From NCBI GenBank assembly GCA_964490725.1, contig CAZBDU010000100.1, positions 1 through 20,562 of the forward strand: a stretch of DNA of 20,562 bases, in the 5' to 3' direction. Positions 8,571-15,781 of the stretch are shown here, one piece after another. The translations under genes and the position numbers were made by a program. The stretch comes from CAZBDU01 sp964490725 (GTDB taxonomy: Bacteria > Spirochaetota > Spirochaetia > SZUA-6 > DRHE01). Numbering within the stretch: the first letter of the stretch is position 1; each line of letters starts with the position of its first letter. The notes beneath the pieces are model-generated. The model did no database searches, was not told the DNA's origin, and worked only from the letters and a program-made list of their open reading frames with translations.

Positions 8571-9986
8571 ATGCGAAGAATCATTGTGAGTGTCCTCATC
8601 CTTGCGCTGTTTGTGACTGCAGGCCTCTTCGCGGGCGGCAAGCAGGAGAAGGCGGAAGCCGCCGCGGAGTCGTTTCAGCAGATCATGGAGAAGCTCGGTT
8701 GGGAGGAGAACGCCGTCGCCAGGCTTACCGCTCCCCGCTGGCAGCCGCCGGAGGGCTGGCAAGTCATCGCGGAGAACGTCGATTCCATAAGCGTCATCAA
8801 CTCCGGTTCGCTCAGCGGCGATCCGGCAACGGAAGTGACAGGAAAGCGCTTCGAGGAGGCCACCGGAATCAAGGTCAAGTACATCGTGGTCCCCTCCGCG
8901 GCCAGCGTGCGCCGCGGAACGACCATCCTGATGGCGAAATCCAAGGAGGCCGACGTCGTCTACGTCAAGCCCTACGTTCTCAAGGACTGGGAGCGGGCCG
9001 GCTGGCTCGAGCCGATCGATTTCATGTACCGGCCGGACCCGCAGGTACCGGAGCTCTACACCGACGCGAACACGAAGGCGTCGAGCTACGACGGGCACTG
9101 GTACGCCACTCCCTGGATGGCCAGGTACGGCGAGCTGCTGTACCGCAAGGATCTGCTGGAGGAGATGGGCGCCGCCGGTCCGCCGGCCACCTGGGAGGAG
9201 CTGGTCGAATACGGCAGGAAGCTGACCTCGGGGGGAACCTGGGGATTCGGGTTCTACACCGGTGACGTGTATCCCCTGGGCTTCTCGATCAACCTGCACA
9301 GCCTGCTGTACTCCGCCGGGATCAGGCCCGACGACATCGTGGACGCCAGAGGGGTTCCCCACTACGACTTCGCCGAGGCGGTCAAGTCCCTGGAGTTCAT
9401 GACCAGGTGCGTGCAGGACTACAAGATCTCGCCGCCGGCGGTGACCGTTTCCTCCGACACGGATACCTACGAGATGTTCGTGGCCGGAAAGCTGGCGATG
9501 TCCTTTCAAAACACCTGGGTCAACGGAGACCTCAAAAAGGAATGGCCGCTGGACAAATGGGCCATCGCGCCGATCCCCGTATCCGGCGGATGGCAGGGTC
9601 TGACCGAGGGCACGATGGCCACCAAGGTGGATGCCCGCTTCTACGCCATCAACCGCTACACCGACCCCTGGAAGAAGGCCGCGGGGGCGCTCTTCATGGA
9701 CTGCTTCCGCAGCTACGAGGCCATGAAGAACCAGGAGGTCGTCGAGGGCAACCAGGCGCTCATGCCCAGGGTCTACCAGGATCCCCAGGTCATCGAGGAG
9801 GTCCCCTACAGCGACGTCATCGTCTCGATGGGAAAGAACGCCTATTCGACCCTCTACAACAACGGAGATGCAGTCGTGGAGACACTGATGGAGTGGGGCA
9901 ACAAGGCGATCACCGGGTCGGTATCCTCAGAGAAAGCCCTGAGCGAGGCCCAGGGCACGATCGAGGATTTCTTCCCCAAACAGTAG
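8571..9986 (+). CDS. ABC importer extracellular solute-binding protein (family 1, CUT1 type)
   Basis: This periplasmic binding protein of 471 residues delivers a solute to the permeases encoded downstream. The N-terminus has two arginines, a hydrophobic core (IIVSVLILALFVTAGLF) and a likely cleavage site after A21, followed by GGKQEKAEAAAES. There is no lipobox cysteine, so it is probably soluble or anchored uncleaved; such leaders are common in spirochaetes. After an N-terminal segment of about 60 residues come ISVINSGSLSGDPATEVTGKRFEEATGIKV-type family features, then YATPWMARYGELLYRKDLLEE, which is typical of the sugar-binding family 1 fold, and MATKVDARFYAINRYTDPWKKAAGALF near the end. A near-perfect AAGGAGGT ribosome site (8558-8565) marks it as highly translated. 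The family takes up sugars and also sn-glycerol 3-phosphate (UgpB); the ligand here is not known. Confidence 0.92.
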   Translation: MRRIIVSVLILALFVTAGLFAGGKQEKAEAAAESFQQIMEKLGWEENAVARLTAPRWQPPEGWQVIAENVDSISVINSGSLSGDPATEVTGKRFEEATGIKVKYIVVPSAASVRRGTTILMAKSKEADVVYVKPYVLKDWERAGWLEPIDFMYRPDPQVPELYTDANTKASSYDGHWYATPWMARYGELLYRKDLLEEMGAAGPPATWEELVEYGRKLTSGGTWGFGFYTGDVYPLGFSINLHSLLYSAGIRPDDIVDARGVPHYDFAEAVKSLEFMTRCVQDYKISPPAVTVSSDTDTYEMFVAGKLAMSFQNTWVNGDLKKEWPLDKWAIAPIPVSGGWQGLTEGTMATKVDARFYAINRYTDPWKKAAGALFMDCFRSYEAMKNQEVVEGNQALMPRVYQDPQVIEEVPYSDVIVSMGKNAYSTLYNNGDAVVETLMEWGNKAITGSVSSEKALSEAQGTIEDFFPKQ

Positions 9987-10020
9987 AGCCCCGAGAAGAG
10001 CGGTCCCTGGGACGCGATGC

Positions 10021-10062
10021 GGGCAGCTGCCGCTGGCAACGGAGCCAGCCCGGCAGTTGCCC
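10021..10062 (+). promoter_or_regulatory. Long intercistronic hairpin between binding protein and first permease
   Basis: GGGCAGCTGCCG (10021-10032) pairs with CGGCAGTTGCCC (10051-10062), 12 bp with one G-U. An inner CTGGC/GCCAG stem (10033-10037 and 10044-10048) encloses a six-base loop, with a two-base bulge on the right. No T-tract follows, so it is more likely a 3' stabiliser or partial attenuator. Such hairpins keep binding-protein mRNA in excess of permease mRNA, as described for malE-malF. It occupies most of the 131-base gap. Confidence 0.65.
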
Positions 10063-10117
10063 CTTCGCGCCGGCCGCCCCTGTCTGAGAGAGGAATGGCA
10101 AAAGAGGAACGGTAATA

Positions 10118-11014
10118 ATGAAGAACAAAGCGAGGCCGGGCGTGTCCGAGTTCCTGGACAGGCACTTTGTGACTGTAGCCCTTGCCCCTTTCGTCCTGGC
10201 CATTGCGGCGGCCTGCATCGTTCCGTTGGTCATGGTGCTGGTGGACAGTCTGTTCATAGACAGGCCCGGGAGGTTCGAGTTCGCCGGACTGGGCAACTAC
10301 TTCTCCATCTTCACCAGCAAGGCTTTCTACGGGGATCTTCTGCGGACCGTGGAGTACGCTGGTCTTTCCTCCCTGTTTGCCTTCCTAATCGGGCTGGGGC
10401 TGGCCATGGCCCTGAATCAGGAGATCCGCGGGAGGGGTTTCTTCCGGGTCTGGGCCCTGTACCCGTGGGCGGTTCCACCGGTCGTCGCCGGGTTCATGTT
10501 CAAGTGGTTCTTCAACGAGGTCTACGGAGCCGGGAATGATCTGCTGATTCGCGCCGGCATGGGAGCAGTGAACTGGCTCTCGGACCCCGGGATCGCCATG
10601 GGCGTGCTGATCGCCTGCGACACCTGGGTGCGGGTACCCTTCGTGCTGATCATACTGCTGGCCGGGCTGCAGACCGTTCCCAAGGTGCTCTACGAAGCCG
10701 CCGAGATCGACGGGGCTTCGGCGGCCATGCTCTTTCGCCATATCACCCTCCCCTATCTGGTGGCTCCCATAAGGGTGGCGATGCTGGTGGTGACCATGTT
10801 CGCCTTCAGAATGATCGACATCATGATGGTCCTTACCGGCGGAGGCCCGGGCAGAGCGACGCACCTCTTCGCCGCTTACATCTACAAGCAGGGTTTTCGG
10901 TTCCTCCGGTTCGGCCATTCGGCCGCAGCAGCGGTGGTGATGATTCTCGCGACGCTGCTGATCGTGGCGGCCTACAACCTCCTTCTGAGACCGCAAGTCA
11001 GGGTGAGCAAATGA
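10118..11014 (+). CDS. ABC importer permease 1 (MalF/UgpA type)
   Basis: This 298-residue inner-membrane protein has about six transmembrane helices (first core about residues 19-43). The cytoplasmic EAA loop, which docks the ATPase, is LYEAAEIDGASAAMLFRHITLPYL (about 191-214), with the expected EAA, G and I-LP residues. YPWAVPPVVAGFMFKWFF (about 115-132) is another typical MalF/UgpA segment. The ATG at 10118 has AAGAGGA upstream. It is followed by the second permease with a 4-base ATGA overlap, so the two are made in equal amounts. No ABC ATPase gene is present in this operon; a shared multitask ATPase (MsmX/UgpC type) elsewhere in the genome would have to energise it. Confidence 0.92.
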   Translation: MKNKARPGVSEFLDRHFVTVALAPFVLAIAAACIVPLVMVLVDSLFIDRPGRFEFAGLGNYFSIFTSKAFYGDLLRTVEYAGLSSLFAFLIGLGLAMALNQEIRGRGFFRVWALYPWAVPPVVAGFMFKWFFNEVYGAGNDLLIRAGMGAVNWLSDPGIAMGVLIACDTWVRVPFVLIILLAGLQTVPKVLYEAAEIDGASAAMLFRHITLPYLVAPIRVAMLVVTMFAFRMIDIMMVLTGGGPGRATHLFAAYIYKQGFRFLRFGHSAAAAVVMILATLLIVAAYNLLLRPQVRVSK

Positions 11015-11856
11015 CCGTCAGAGGAAGGACTCTGCTGAGAAGCCGGGTAGCCTACGTCTTGATCCTCCTGTTCCTCCTGGTGAGCCAGCTGCCGATCTAC
11101 TGGATGTACATCACTTCGTTCAAGACCCAGGACGAAATCTATGGAGACCCGACCTGGTTTCCCCGGTCATTCACGCTGCAAAACTACAAGGAGGTGCTGA
11201 GCGCCCAGCAGGGCAGAAACTTTTCCTACTACATACGGAACTCGGTGGGGATTTCCTTGATCGTCACTGTGATCATGCTCGTGTTGGGTACGAGCTCAGC
11301 GTACGCCTTCAGTCACTTCCGGTTCCGTGCTGGTGGCATACTCCTGTTCCTGATCATTGCTTCGCGAGTCATACCACCCATATCGCTGGTGATTCCCTAT
11401 TTCAAAATATCCGAGACTCTCCACCTGAGAGATACCTGGCTCGCGCTCATCTGGGTGGACGTGTACCTCTATCTGCCCTTCGCGGTGTGGCTGTTAAAGG
11501 GGTTCTTCGACACGGTCCCCGCCGAGCTGCCTGAATCCGCCAGAGTGGATGGATGCACGAATGCCGGCGCGTTCGTCAGAGTGGTCCTCCCGGCCGCTCT
11601 GCCGGGAATCGCATCGGCGGCGATTCTGGTCTTCCTGCTCTCCTGGAACCACTTTTTGTTTCCCCTGGTGCTGACCTCCACGGAAAGCGCGAGAACCATA
11701 CCCGTGGGTGTATACGACTACGTGGGCGACTACTTCGTGAACTGGGGCAACATGGCCGCTGCCGGAGTAATAGCGAGCATCCCTGCCCTGCTCTTTCTCA
11801 TCCTTTTTTCCAGATGGCTGATATCGGGGCTGCTCTCCGGGGCGATGAAGGAATAG
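11011..11856 (+). CDS. ABC importer permease 2 (MalG/UgpE type)
   Basis: This 281-residue inner-membrane protein has six predicted helices. It shows MalG-family features: the SQLPIYWMYITSFKTQDEIY segment after helix 1, FTLQNYKEVL (about 54-63), and the EAA-like docking loop AELPESARVDGCTNAGAFVR followed by VVLPAALPGI (about 171-200). In this loop the first alanines are replaced by E-L-P-E-S-A, a common variant in CUT1 permeases. The ATG overlaps the stop of permease 1 by 4 bases, showing translational coupling. The PEP mutase gene starts 24 bases downstream. With the binding protein it forms the transmembrane part of one importer. Confidence 0.92.
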   Translation: MTVRGRTLLRSRVAYVLILLFLLVSQLPIYWMYITSFKTQDEIYGDPTWFPRSFTLQNYKEVLSAQQGRNFSYYIRNSVGISLIVTVIMLVLGTSSAYAFSHFRFRAGGILLFLIIASRVIPPISLVIPYFKISETLHLRDTWLALIWVDVYLYLPFAVWLLKGFFDTVPAELPESARVDGCTNAGAFVRVVLPAALPGIASAAILVFLLSWNHFLFPLVLTSTESARTIPVGVYDYVGDYFVNWGNMAAAGVIASIPALLFLILFSRWLISGLLSGAMKE

Positions 11857-11880
11857 ATCACGGGACCGAGGAGGTGGTGA

Positions 11881-12759
11881 ATGGTGCCGACAAAGGCCGA
11901 AAAGCTCAGGACCATGTTGCAGGAGAAAGCCCTGGTGGTCGGAGTGGGCGCAAGAGATGCCCTCGACGCGAAGCTGATCGAAAAAGCCGGGTTCGACTTC
12001 GTGTGGTCGAGCAGCCTCGGCGTGTCTGCTTCCTATGCGGTGCCGGACGCAAATCTGGTTTCGATGAATCAGTACCTGGAAGCCGCCCGCTCCATGAACG
12101 AGGTCATCGACATCCCGGTGGTGGCGGACTGTGATACCGGATACGGCAACGTGAACAATCTGATCTACGCGGTCAAGCTCTTCGAACAGGCCGGAATCGC
12201 CGCCATCAGCATAGAGGACAAGAAGTTTCCCAAGGACAACAGCCTGCTGAGCGGCGGAAGGCAGGAACTGGCGCCCATCGAGGAGTTCGAAGGCAAGATC
12301 AGGGCGGCGAAGGCCGCCCAGGGAAGCGAGAGCTTCCTGGTAATCTCCAGGGTGGAGGCGCTGATCGCCGGCTGGGGGCAGGAGGAAGCGTACCGCCGGG
12401 CAAGGCGCTACAGCGAGGCAGGGGCCGACATGATTCTAATCCACTCAAAATCCAGGACTCCAGAGGAAATCGTCGAGTTCGTGACTGCCTGGGATCAGAA
12501 GGTCCCGCTGGTGCTCGTCCCCACCACATACCCGCAGCTTACGGAAAAGAAGATGCTCCAGTTGGGAAAGGTCAAGCTGGTCATCTATGCCAACCAGCCC
12601 TTGCGCGCGGCCATAAGGGCCGAGGAGGAGCTTCTCGCTGAGATACGGAAAGCTCGCGGGGTGCATACCGTGGAGGAACGGATCGCTGCGGTCGGAAGGG
12701 TCTTCGACCTGCAGGGCGTCCCCGCGATGAAGGAAAACGAAGCAAGATACCTGTCATAG
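11881..12759 (+). CDS. pepM: Phosphoenolpyruvate mutase (PEP / phosphonopyruvate interconversion)
   Basis: PEP mutase moves the phosphoryl group between oxygen and carbon to interconvert PEP and phosphonopyruvate, making or removing a C-P bond. The protein is 292 residues, a normal length. Compared from memory with the Mytilus enzyme, the active-site features are all present: W42-S44-S45-L46 (substrate loop), D83 and D85 in VVADCDTGYGN (magnesium site), the signature EDKKFPKDNS (112-121) with the gating-loop N120, R157 and E159 in SRVEALIAGWG, and H188 in LIHSK. The EDK(x5)NS signature separates PEP mutases from isocitrate and methylisocitrate lyases, whose KKCGH motif is absent. Phosphonopyruvate hydrolase carries threonine where N120 sits, so mutase is favoured. 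A GAGGAGGTG ribosome site precedes the ATG. It is unusual to find it inside an importer operon with two dehydrogenases and no decarboxylase. Confidence 0.88.
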   Translation: MVPTKAEKLRTMLQEKALVVGVGARDALDAKLIEKAGFDFVWSSSLGVSASYAVPDANLVSMNQYLEAARSMNEVIDIPVVADCDTGYGNVNNLIYAVKLFEQAGIAAISIEDKKFPKDNSLLSGGRQELAPIEEFEGKIRAAKAAQGSESFLVISRVEALIAGWGQEEAYRRARRYSEAGADMILIHSKSRTPEEIVEFVTAWDQKVPLVLVPTTYPQLTEKKMLQLGKVKLVIYANQPLRAAIRAEEELLAEIRKARGVHTVEERIAAVGRVFDLQGVPAMKENEARYLS

Positions 12760-12775
12760 TGAGGAGGAGGGCCTG

Positions 12776-13666
12776 TTGAGCGCGCGTCAAGTAGGTTTCA
12801 TCGGCCTGGGGGAGGTGACAACGACCCTCTCCCGAGAGCTGGTCCGCAATGGGGCTAAGGTGCGGGCCTTCGATACCCTGTCCGCCACGCCCGGCGGGAG
12901 GAAGATCCTGGAAGAACGCATCGCGGGGTCCGGGGTGAAGCTTTCCACTCTGGAAGAGGTGGCAGCCGATTCTCATTACGTCCTGTCGGCGGTGCCCACG
13001 CAGGAGGCGGTGAGTGCAGCCCGGGCTGCTTCGCCGCACCTGAAGAGGCAAACCATCTACGTGGACATGAACTCGACCAGCCCCGCTGACAAGATAGCCA
13101 TCGGCAGAATCATAGAGGCCTCGGGAGCCCGGTACGTCGAGGCAACCATCCTGGGCGCAATCGGAGCGGGAGGAGCGGCAACGCGAATCATCATCGCGGG
13201 AACGGAAGGGGAAAAGGTCGCTGCAGAGCTGTCCGATCTTGGCCTGAACGTGGAGTACTACGCCAGCGAAGTCGGCAGGGCCTCCATGTTCAAGATGCTG
13301 CGCAGCGTGTTCTCCAAAGGCCTGGAGTGCATCCTGATCGAGCTCCTGCTGGCCGGCCGGCGCGCCGGCATCGAGGACGACCTCTGGAGCGAGGTCTGCC
13401 GTTTCATGCGGGATCATCCCTTCGACACGGTAGCCGACAACTGGATCAGGACGCATCCGGTGGCCTGCGAGAGACGGTACCACGAGATGGTCCAGGTCAA
13501 TGGAACGCTTCGTGCGCTGAATCTCGATGCGCCGATGAGCAGGGCCGCTGAGTCCTTCTTTCTGCGGTCCTGCGGGCTGGGGGTCGGAGAGGCCTTCCAG
13601 CAGAAGCCCGAGTCACGCGGCACGGTGCTCCAGTACCTGGAGTCCCGGATCAACAACGAGGCCTAG
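12776..13666 (+). CDS. NAD(P)-dependent beta-hydroxyacid dehydrogenase with DUF1932 C-terminus
   Basis: This 296-residue cytosolic oxidoreductase belongs to the 6-phosphogluconate/3-hydroxyisobutyrate dehydrogenase superfamily. The Rossmann dinucleotide loop is GFIGLGEV (7-14), and VDMNSTSP (96-103) corresponds to the substrate-binding D-x-S/T block. The catalytic lysine is probably K173 in FKMLRSVFSKGLE (172-184), and the following helical part fits the DUF1932 type. The substrate of this subfamily is not established. The start is a TTG at 12776, supported by GAGGAGGAG 7 bases upstream and by the Rossmann fold starting right after. The gene begins 16 bases after the PEP mutase stop, in the same operon. 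A hydroxyacid related to phosphonopyruvate, or an imported alcohol, is a plausible substrate by context only. Confidence 0.88.
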   Translation: MSARQVGFIGLGEVTTTLSRELVRNGAKVRAFDTLSATPGGRKILEERIAGSGVKLSTLEEVAADSHYVLSAVPTQEAVSAARAASPHLKRQTIYVDMNSTSPADKIAIGRIIEASGARYVEATILGAIGAGGAATRIIIAGTEGEKVAAELSDLGLNVEYYASEVGRASMFKMLRSVFSKGLECILIELLLAGRRAGIEDDLWSEVCRFMRDHPFDTVADNWIRTHPVACERRYHEMVQVNGTLRALNLDAPMSRAAESFFLRSCGLGVGEAFQQKPESRGTVLQYLESRINNEA

Positions 13667-13698
13667 GAGGAGAGCAGGCGGGAACTGGAGACAGAGCC

Positions 13699-14802
13699 AT
13701 GGAAGTCGAGCAGATCAGGGTAGAGCTCATCAGGCTGAAGCGATTCGTTCGCGATGTCTTTGAAGCACTTGGAGTACCGGCCGAAGAAGCGTGGGTGTGC
13801 GCTGACGTGCTGGTCACCGCCGACGAGCTGGGCATTCACTCTCACGGTGTCAACAGACTCAAGCGGATCTACTACGATCGCATCCGGCTCGGTGTTCAGA
13901 AGCCTTTGACCCACTTCGAAGTCGTCCGGGAAGGGCCTGCCACCGCCGTGGTGGACGGTCATCACGGAATGGGCCAGGTGATCGCGGCCCGATCCATGGA
14001 GCTGGCGATTGAAAAGGCCCGATCCTCCCAGATCGGCATGGTGACCGTCCGCAACTCGACCCACTACGGGATCGCCGGCTACTACGTGCGCCTGGCCTGC
14101 GACGCAGGAATGATCGGGATCACCGGTACGAATGCACGCCCCAGGGTGGCTCCCACCTTCGGAGTGGAGAGCATCCTGGGGACCAACCCCCTTTCCTTCG
14201 GTCTGCCCACGGACGAGGAGTTCCCCTTCGTGCTGGATTGCGCCACCTCCATCGGCCAAGTGGGGAAGATCGAGGCCTACGCCAAGGAGGGCAAGCCTGT
14301 GCCGGGAGACTGGGTCGTCGGAAAGGACGGCGAAGCTCGAACGGACGCAGCACAGGTTCTGGCCGAAATCGGCGAGGGTACCTGCAGCCTGGTCCCGCTT
14401 GGGGGCATCGGAGAGGAGAGAGGCGGCCACAAGGGATACGGGCTCGCCTGCGTCGTCGAAATCCTTTCGGCCGCGCTTCAGGGGGGCAGCTATCTGAAGA
14501 TGCTCTCCGGAACGCGGGAAGGTAGAAAAGTCCCCTACGCCCTGGGCCACTTCTTCATGGCCATCGACGTGGCCGCGTTCGTCGAACCGGCTTCGTTCGC
14601 CTCCACGGCAGGATCGATCCTGCGAGAGCTCCGCGGCTCGCAGAAGGCGGCGGGCCAGGAGCGCATCTACACGGCCGGTGAGAAGGAGCACCACTATCGT
14701 CTCGACAACCGGGAGCACGGCTGCCCCTTGTCCGAAAAAGTGACGGAGGAGCTGAGGGAGATCGCCAAGGAACTCGGTCTGGAAGAGAGGCTGCCCTTCT
14801 AG
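13699..14802 (+). CDS. LDH2/MDH2-family 2-hydroxyacid dehydrogenase (sulfolactate/malate/ureidoglycolate dehydrogenase type)
   Basis: This is a 367-residue member of the LDH2/MDH2 oxidoreductase family, a non-Rossmann NAD(P) enzyme class that includes ComC (sulfolactate), AllD (ureidoglycolate), YiaK (diketogulonate) and L-malate dehydrogenases. Family marks include ADELGIHSHGVNRL (41-54), VDGHHGMGQV (85-94), the catalytic-site VRNSTHYGIAGYY (117-129, with the His at 122), and GTNPLSFGLP followed by DCATS (about 160-185). The substrate cannot be read from sequence, but all characterised members act on 2-hydroxy or 2-oxo acids. With PEP mutase two genes upstream, phosphonolactate/phosphonopyruvate is the natural candidate. 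The ATG has GGAG about 9 bases upstream. It is the last gene of the operon, and its stop shares a CTAG with the stop of the convergent LysR gene. Confidence 0.9.
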   Translation: MEVEQIRVELIRLKRFVRDVFEALGVPAEEAWVCADVLVTADELGIHSHGVNRLKRIYYDRIRLGVQKPLTHFEVVREGPATAVVDGHHGMGQVIAARSMELAIEKARSSQIGMVTVRNSTHYGIAGYYVRLACDAGMIGITGTNARPRVAPTFGVESILGTNPLSFGLPTDEEFPFVLDCATSIGQVGKIEAYAKEGKPVPGDWVVGKDGEARTDAAQVLAEIGEGTCSLVPLGGIGEERGGHKGYGLACVVEILSAALQGGSYLKMLSGTREGRKVPYALGHFFMAIDVAAFVEPASFASTAGSILRELRGSQKAAGQERIYTAGEKEHHYRLDNREHGCPLSEKVTEELREIAKELGLEERLPF

Positions 14803-15692
14803 CCCGGGACATGCCCGCAAAGGAACCGGATGAAGGTCTCCACGAGCTTGCTCTTGTAACGCTTGCGGGGATAGACGATCAGGAAACGCCGCGCAAGCTT
14901 CATGTCTCTGACACACACCTTGAAGAGCGTGCGGGATTCGATCTCGTTCTTGACGGCGATCTCGGAAATGATGCCGTAACCGACTCCGCTTTCCACCGCC
15001 GACTTGACCGCCTCGGCGCTTCCGAGCGTCAGGACCGTGTTGATCTCCGACAGAGCGACGCCGTTGCTGCGCAGCCAGCGTCTGAACATCTCCCGGGTCC
15101 CCGACCCCTTCTCCCTGAGCACGCCCGGCGCTGCGGCCACCTCCTCGATGGAGAGGCACTTTCTGTCCCTCCAGGGATGGGTCTCGTTCACCACGAGCAC
15201 GAGCTCATCGGTAAAGTAGGGCGCGACCACGAACTGCTTCAGGGATATCGGCTCACTGACGATCACAAAGTCGAAGACCTGTTCTTTGATGGACTGAGCC
15301 AGCGAGCCGCTGTCGCCCATGTGCATGACGATGTCGACCTGGGGGTAGTTCTGCTTGAGAGCTCCCAGGACCCTGGGGAGGTGGTAGGTACCCAGCAGCG
15401 AAGCGACACCGATGCGAACCTCGCCCTTCAATTCGGACATGGTGCGGGCTATGTCTTCCTTCGCCTGTTCGTACTGTTCCAGAATCCGTTCGGCGTGGGA
15501 AAAGAGGATCCTGCCCGACTCGGTCAGATGGATCTGGTTGTGAAGGCGGGTAAACAGACGGGTATTGTACTCGTCTTCGAGCTTCTTTATCTGAAAGGTC
15601 ACGGCCGGCTGGGTGAGAAAAAGAATATCCGCGGCCCTGGTGAAGCTCCCCAGCTTCGCCACCGTGTAGAATGCCTTCAGGCTGAAGTCCAT
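14799..15692 (-). CDS. LysR-family transcriptional regulator
   Basis: This 297-residue regulator has an N-terminal winged helix-turn-helix (about 1-60; FYTVAKLGSFTRAADILFLTQPAVTFQIKKLE is the HTH region, residues 8-39) and a periplasmic-binding-protein-like effector domain from about residue 90 (VRIGVASLLGTYHLPRVL). It resembles the CysL/YeiE/CbbR branch. The ATG at 15692 is chosen because the conserved HTH starts there; a TTG at 15740 would add 16 unconserved residues. No ribosome site precedes the ATG, and a promoter ends 7 bases upstream, so the message may be leaderless. The gene is convergent with the LDH2-type gene and divergent from the M20 hydrolase. An LTTR box in the divergent gap suggests control of the hydrolase unit and autoregulation; control of the PEP mutase operon is possible but not shown. 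Confidence 0.93.
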   Translation of the reverse strand: MDFSLKAFYTVAKLGSFTRAADILFLTQPAVTFQIKKLEDEYNTRLFTRLHNQIHLTESGRILFSHAERILEQYEQAKEDIARTMSELKGEVRIGVASLLGTYHLPRVLGALKQNYPQVDIVMHMGDSGSLAQSIKEQVFDFVIVSEPISLKQFVVAPYFTDELVLVVNETHPWRDRKCLSIEEVAAAPGVLREKGSGTREMFRRWLRSNGVALSEINTVLTLGSAEAVKSAVESGVGYGIISEIAVKNEIESRTLFKVCVRDMKLARRFLIVYPRKRYKSKLVETFIRFLCGHVPG

Positions 15693-15699
15693 TCGCCGA

Positions 15700-15728
15700 A
15701 TGCTATAATGCCTGACCGGTGTTGTCAA
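15700..15728 (-). promoter_or_regulatory. Promoter of the lysR gene, possibly leaderless
   Basis: On the minus strand a perfect TTGACA (15728-15723), a 17-base spacer and TAGCAT (15705-15700) end 7 bases before the ATG at 15692. Transcription would start at or next to the start codon. The -35 overlaps the left arm of the LTTR box, as expected for autorepression. The odd-length palindrome ATTCGCCGAAT (15691-15701) covers the predicted start site. Confidence 0.5.
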
Positions 15729-15741
15729 TGTTACGCACAAC
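15721..15741. promoter_or_regulatory. LysR-type operator, GTTGT-N11-ACAAC
   Basis: GTTGT (15721-15725) and ACAAC (15737-15741) are perfect inverted arms around 11 bases, giving the canonical T-N11-A LTTR box. Its centre is about 57 bases upstream of the start site predicted for the hydrolase promoter and overlaps the lysR -35, the standard geometry for a divergent LysR activator with autoregulation. Confidence 0.75.
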
Positions 15742-15753
15742 AGAACGCCGCGC

Positions 15754-15781
15754 TTGACTTTCCCGCCGGAGCGGCTACAAT
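15754..15781 (+). promoter_or_regulatory. Promoter of the M20 hydrolase unit
   Basis: TTGACT (15754-15759), a 16-base spacer and TACAAT (15776-15781) are good matches to the housekeeping consensus. The start would be near 15788, leaving about 52 bases of leader, which is AT-rich and contains the palindrome AAATCGGATTT (15797-15807). Confidence 0.6.

Noticed and set aside
8571..8640. Lipoprotein signal peptide on the binding protein
   Set aside because: No cysteine occurs in the leader region, so there is no lipobox; cleavage after the alanine at residue 21 is more likely.
11881..12759. Isocitrate or methylisocitrate lyase
   Set aside because: The KKCGH lyase motif is missing and the PEP mutase EDK(x5)NS signature is present.
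15693..15740. Upstream TTG start for lysR, adding 16 residues
   Set aside because: The extension is not conserved-looking, has no ribosome site, and overlaps the -35 and LTTR box; the HTH begins at the ATG at 15692.
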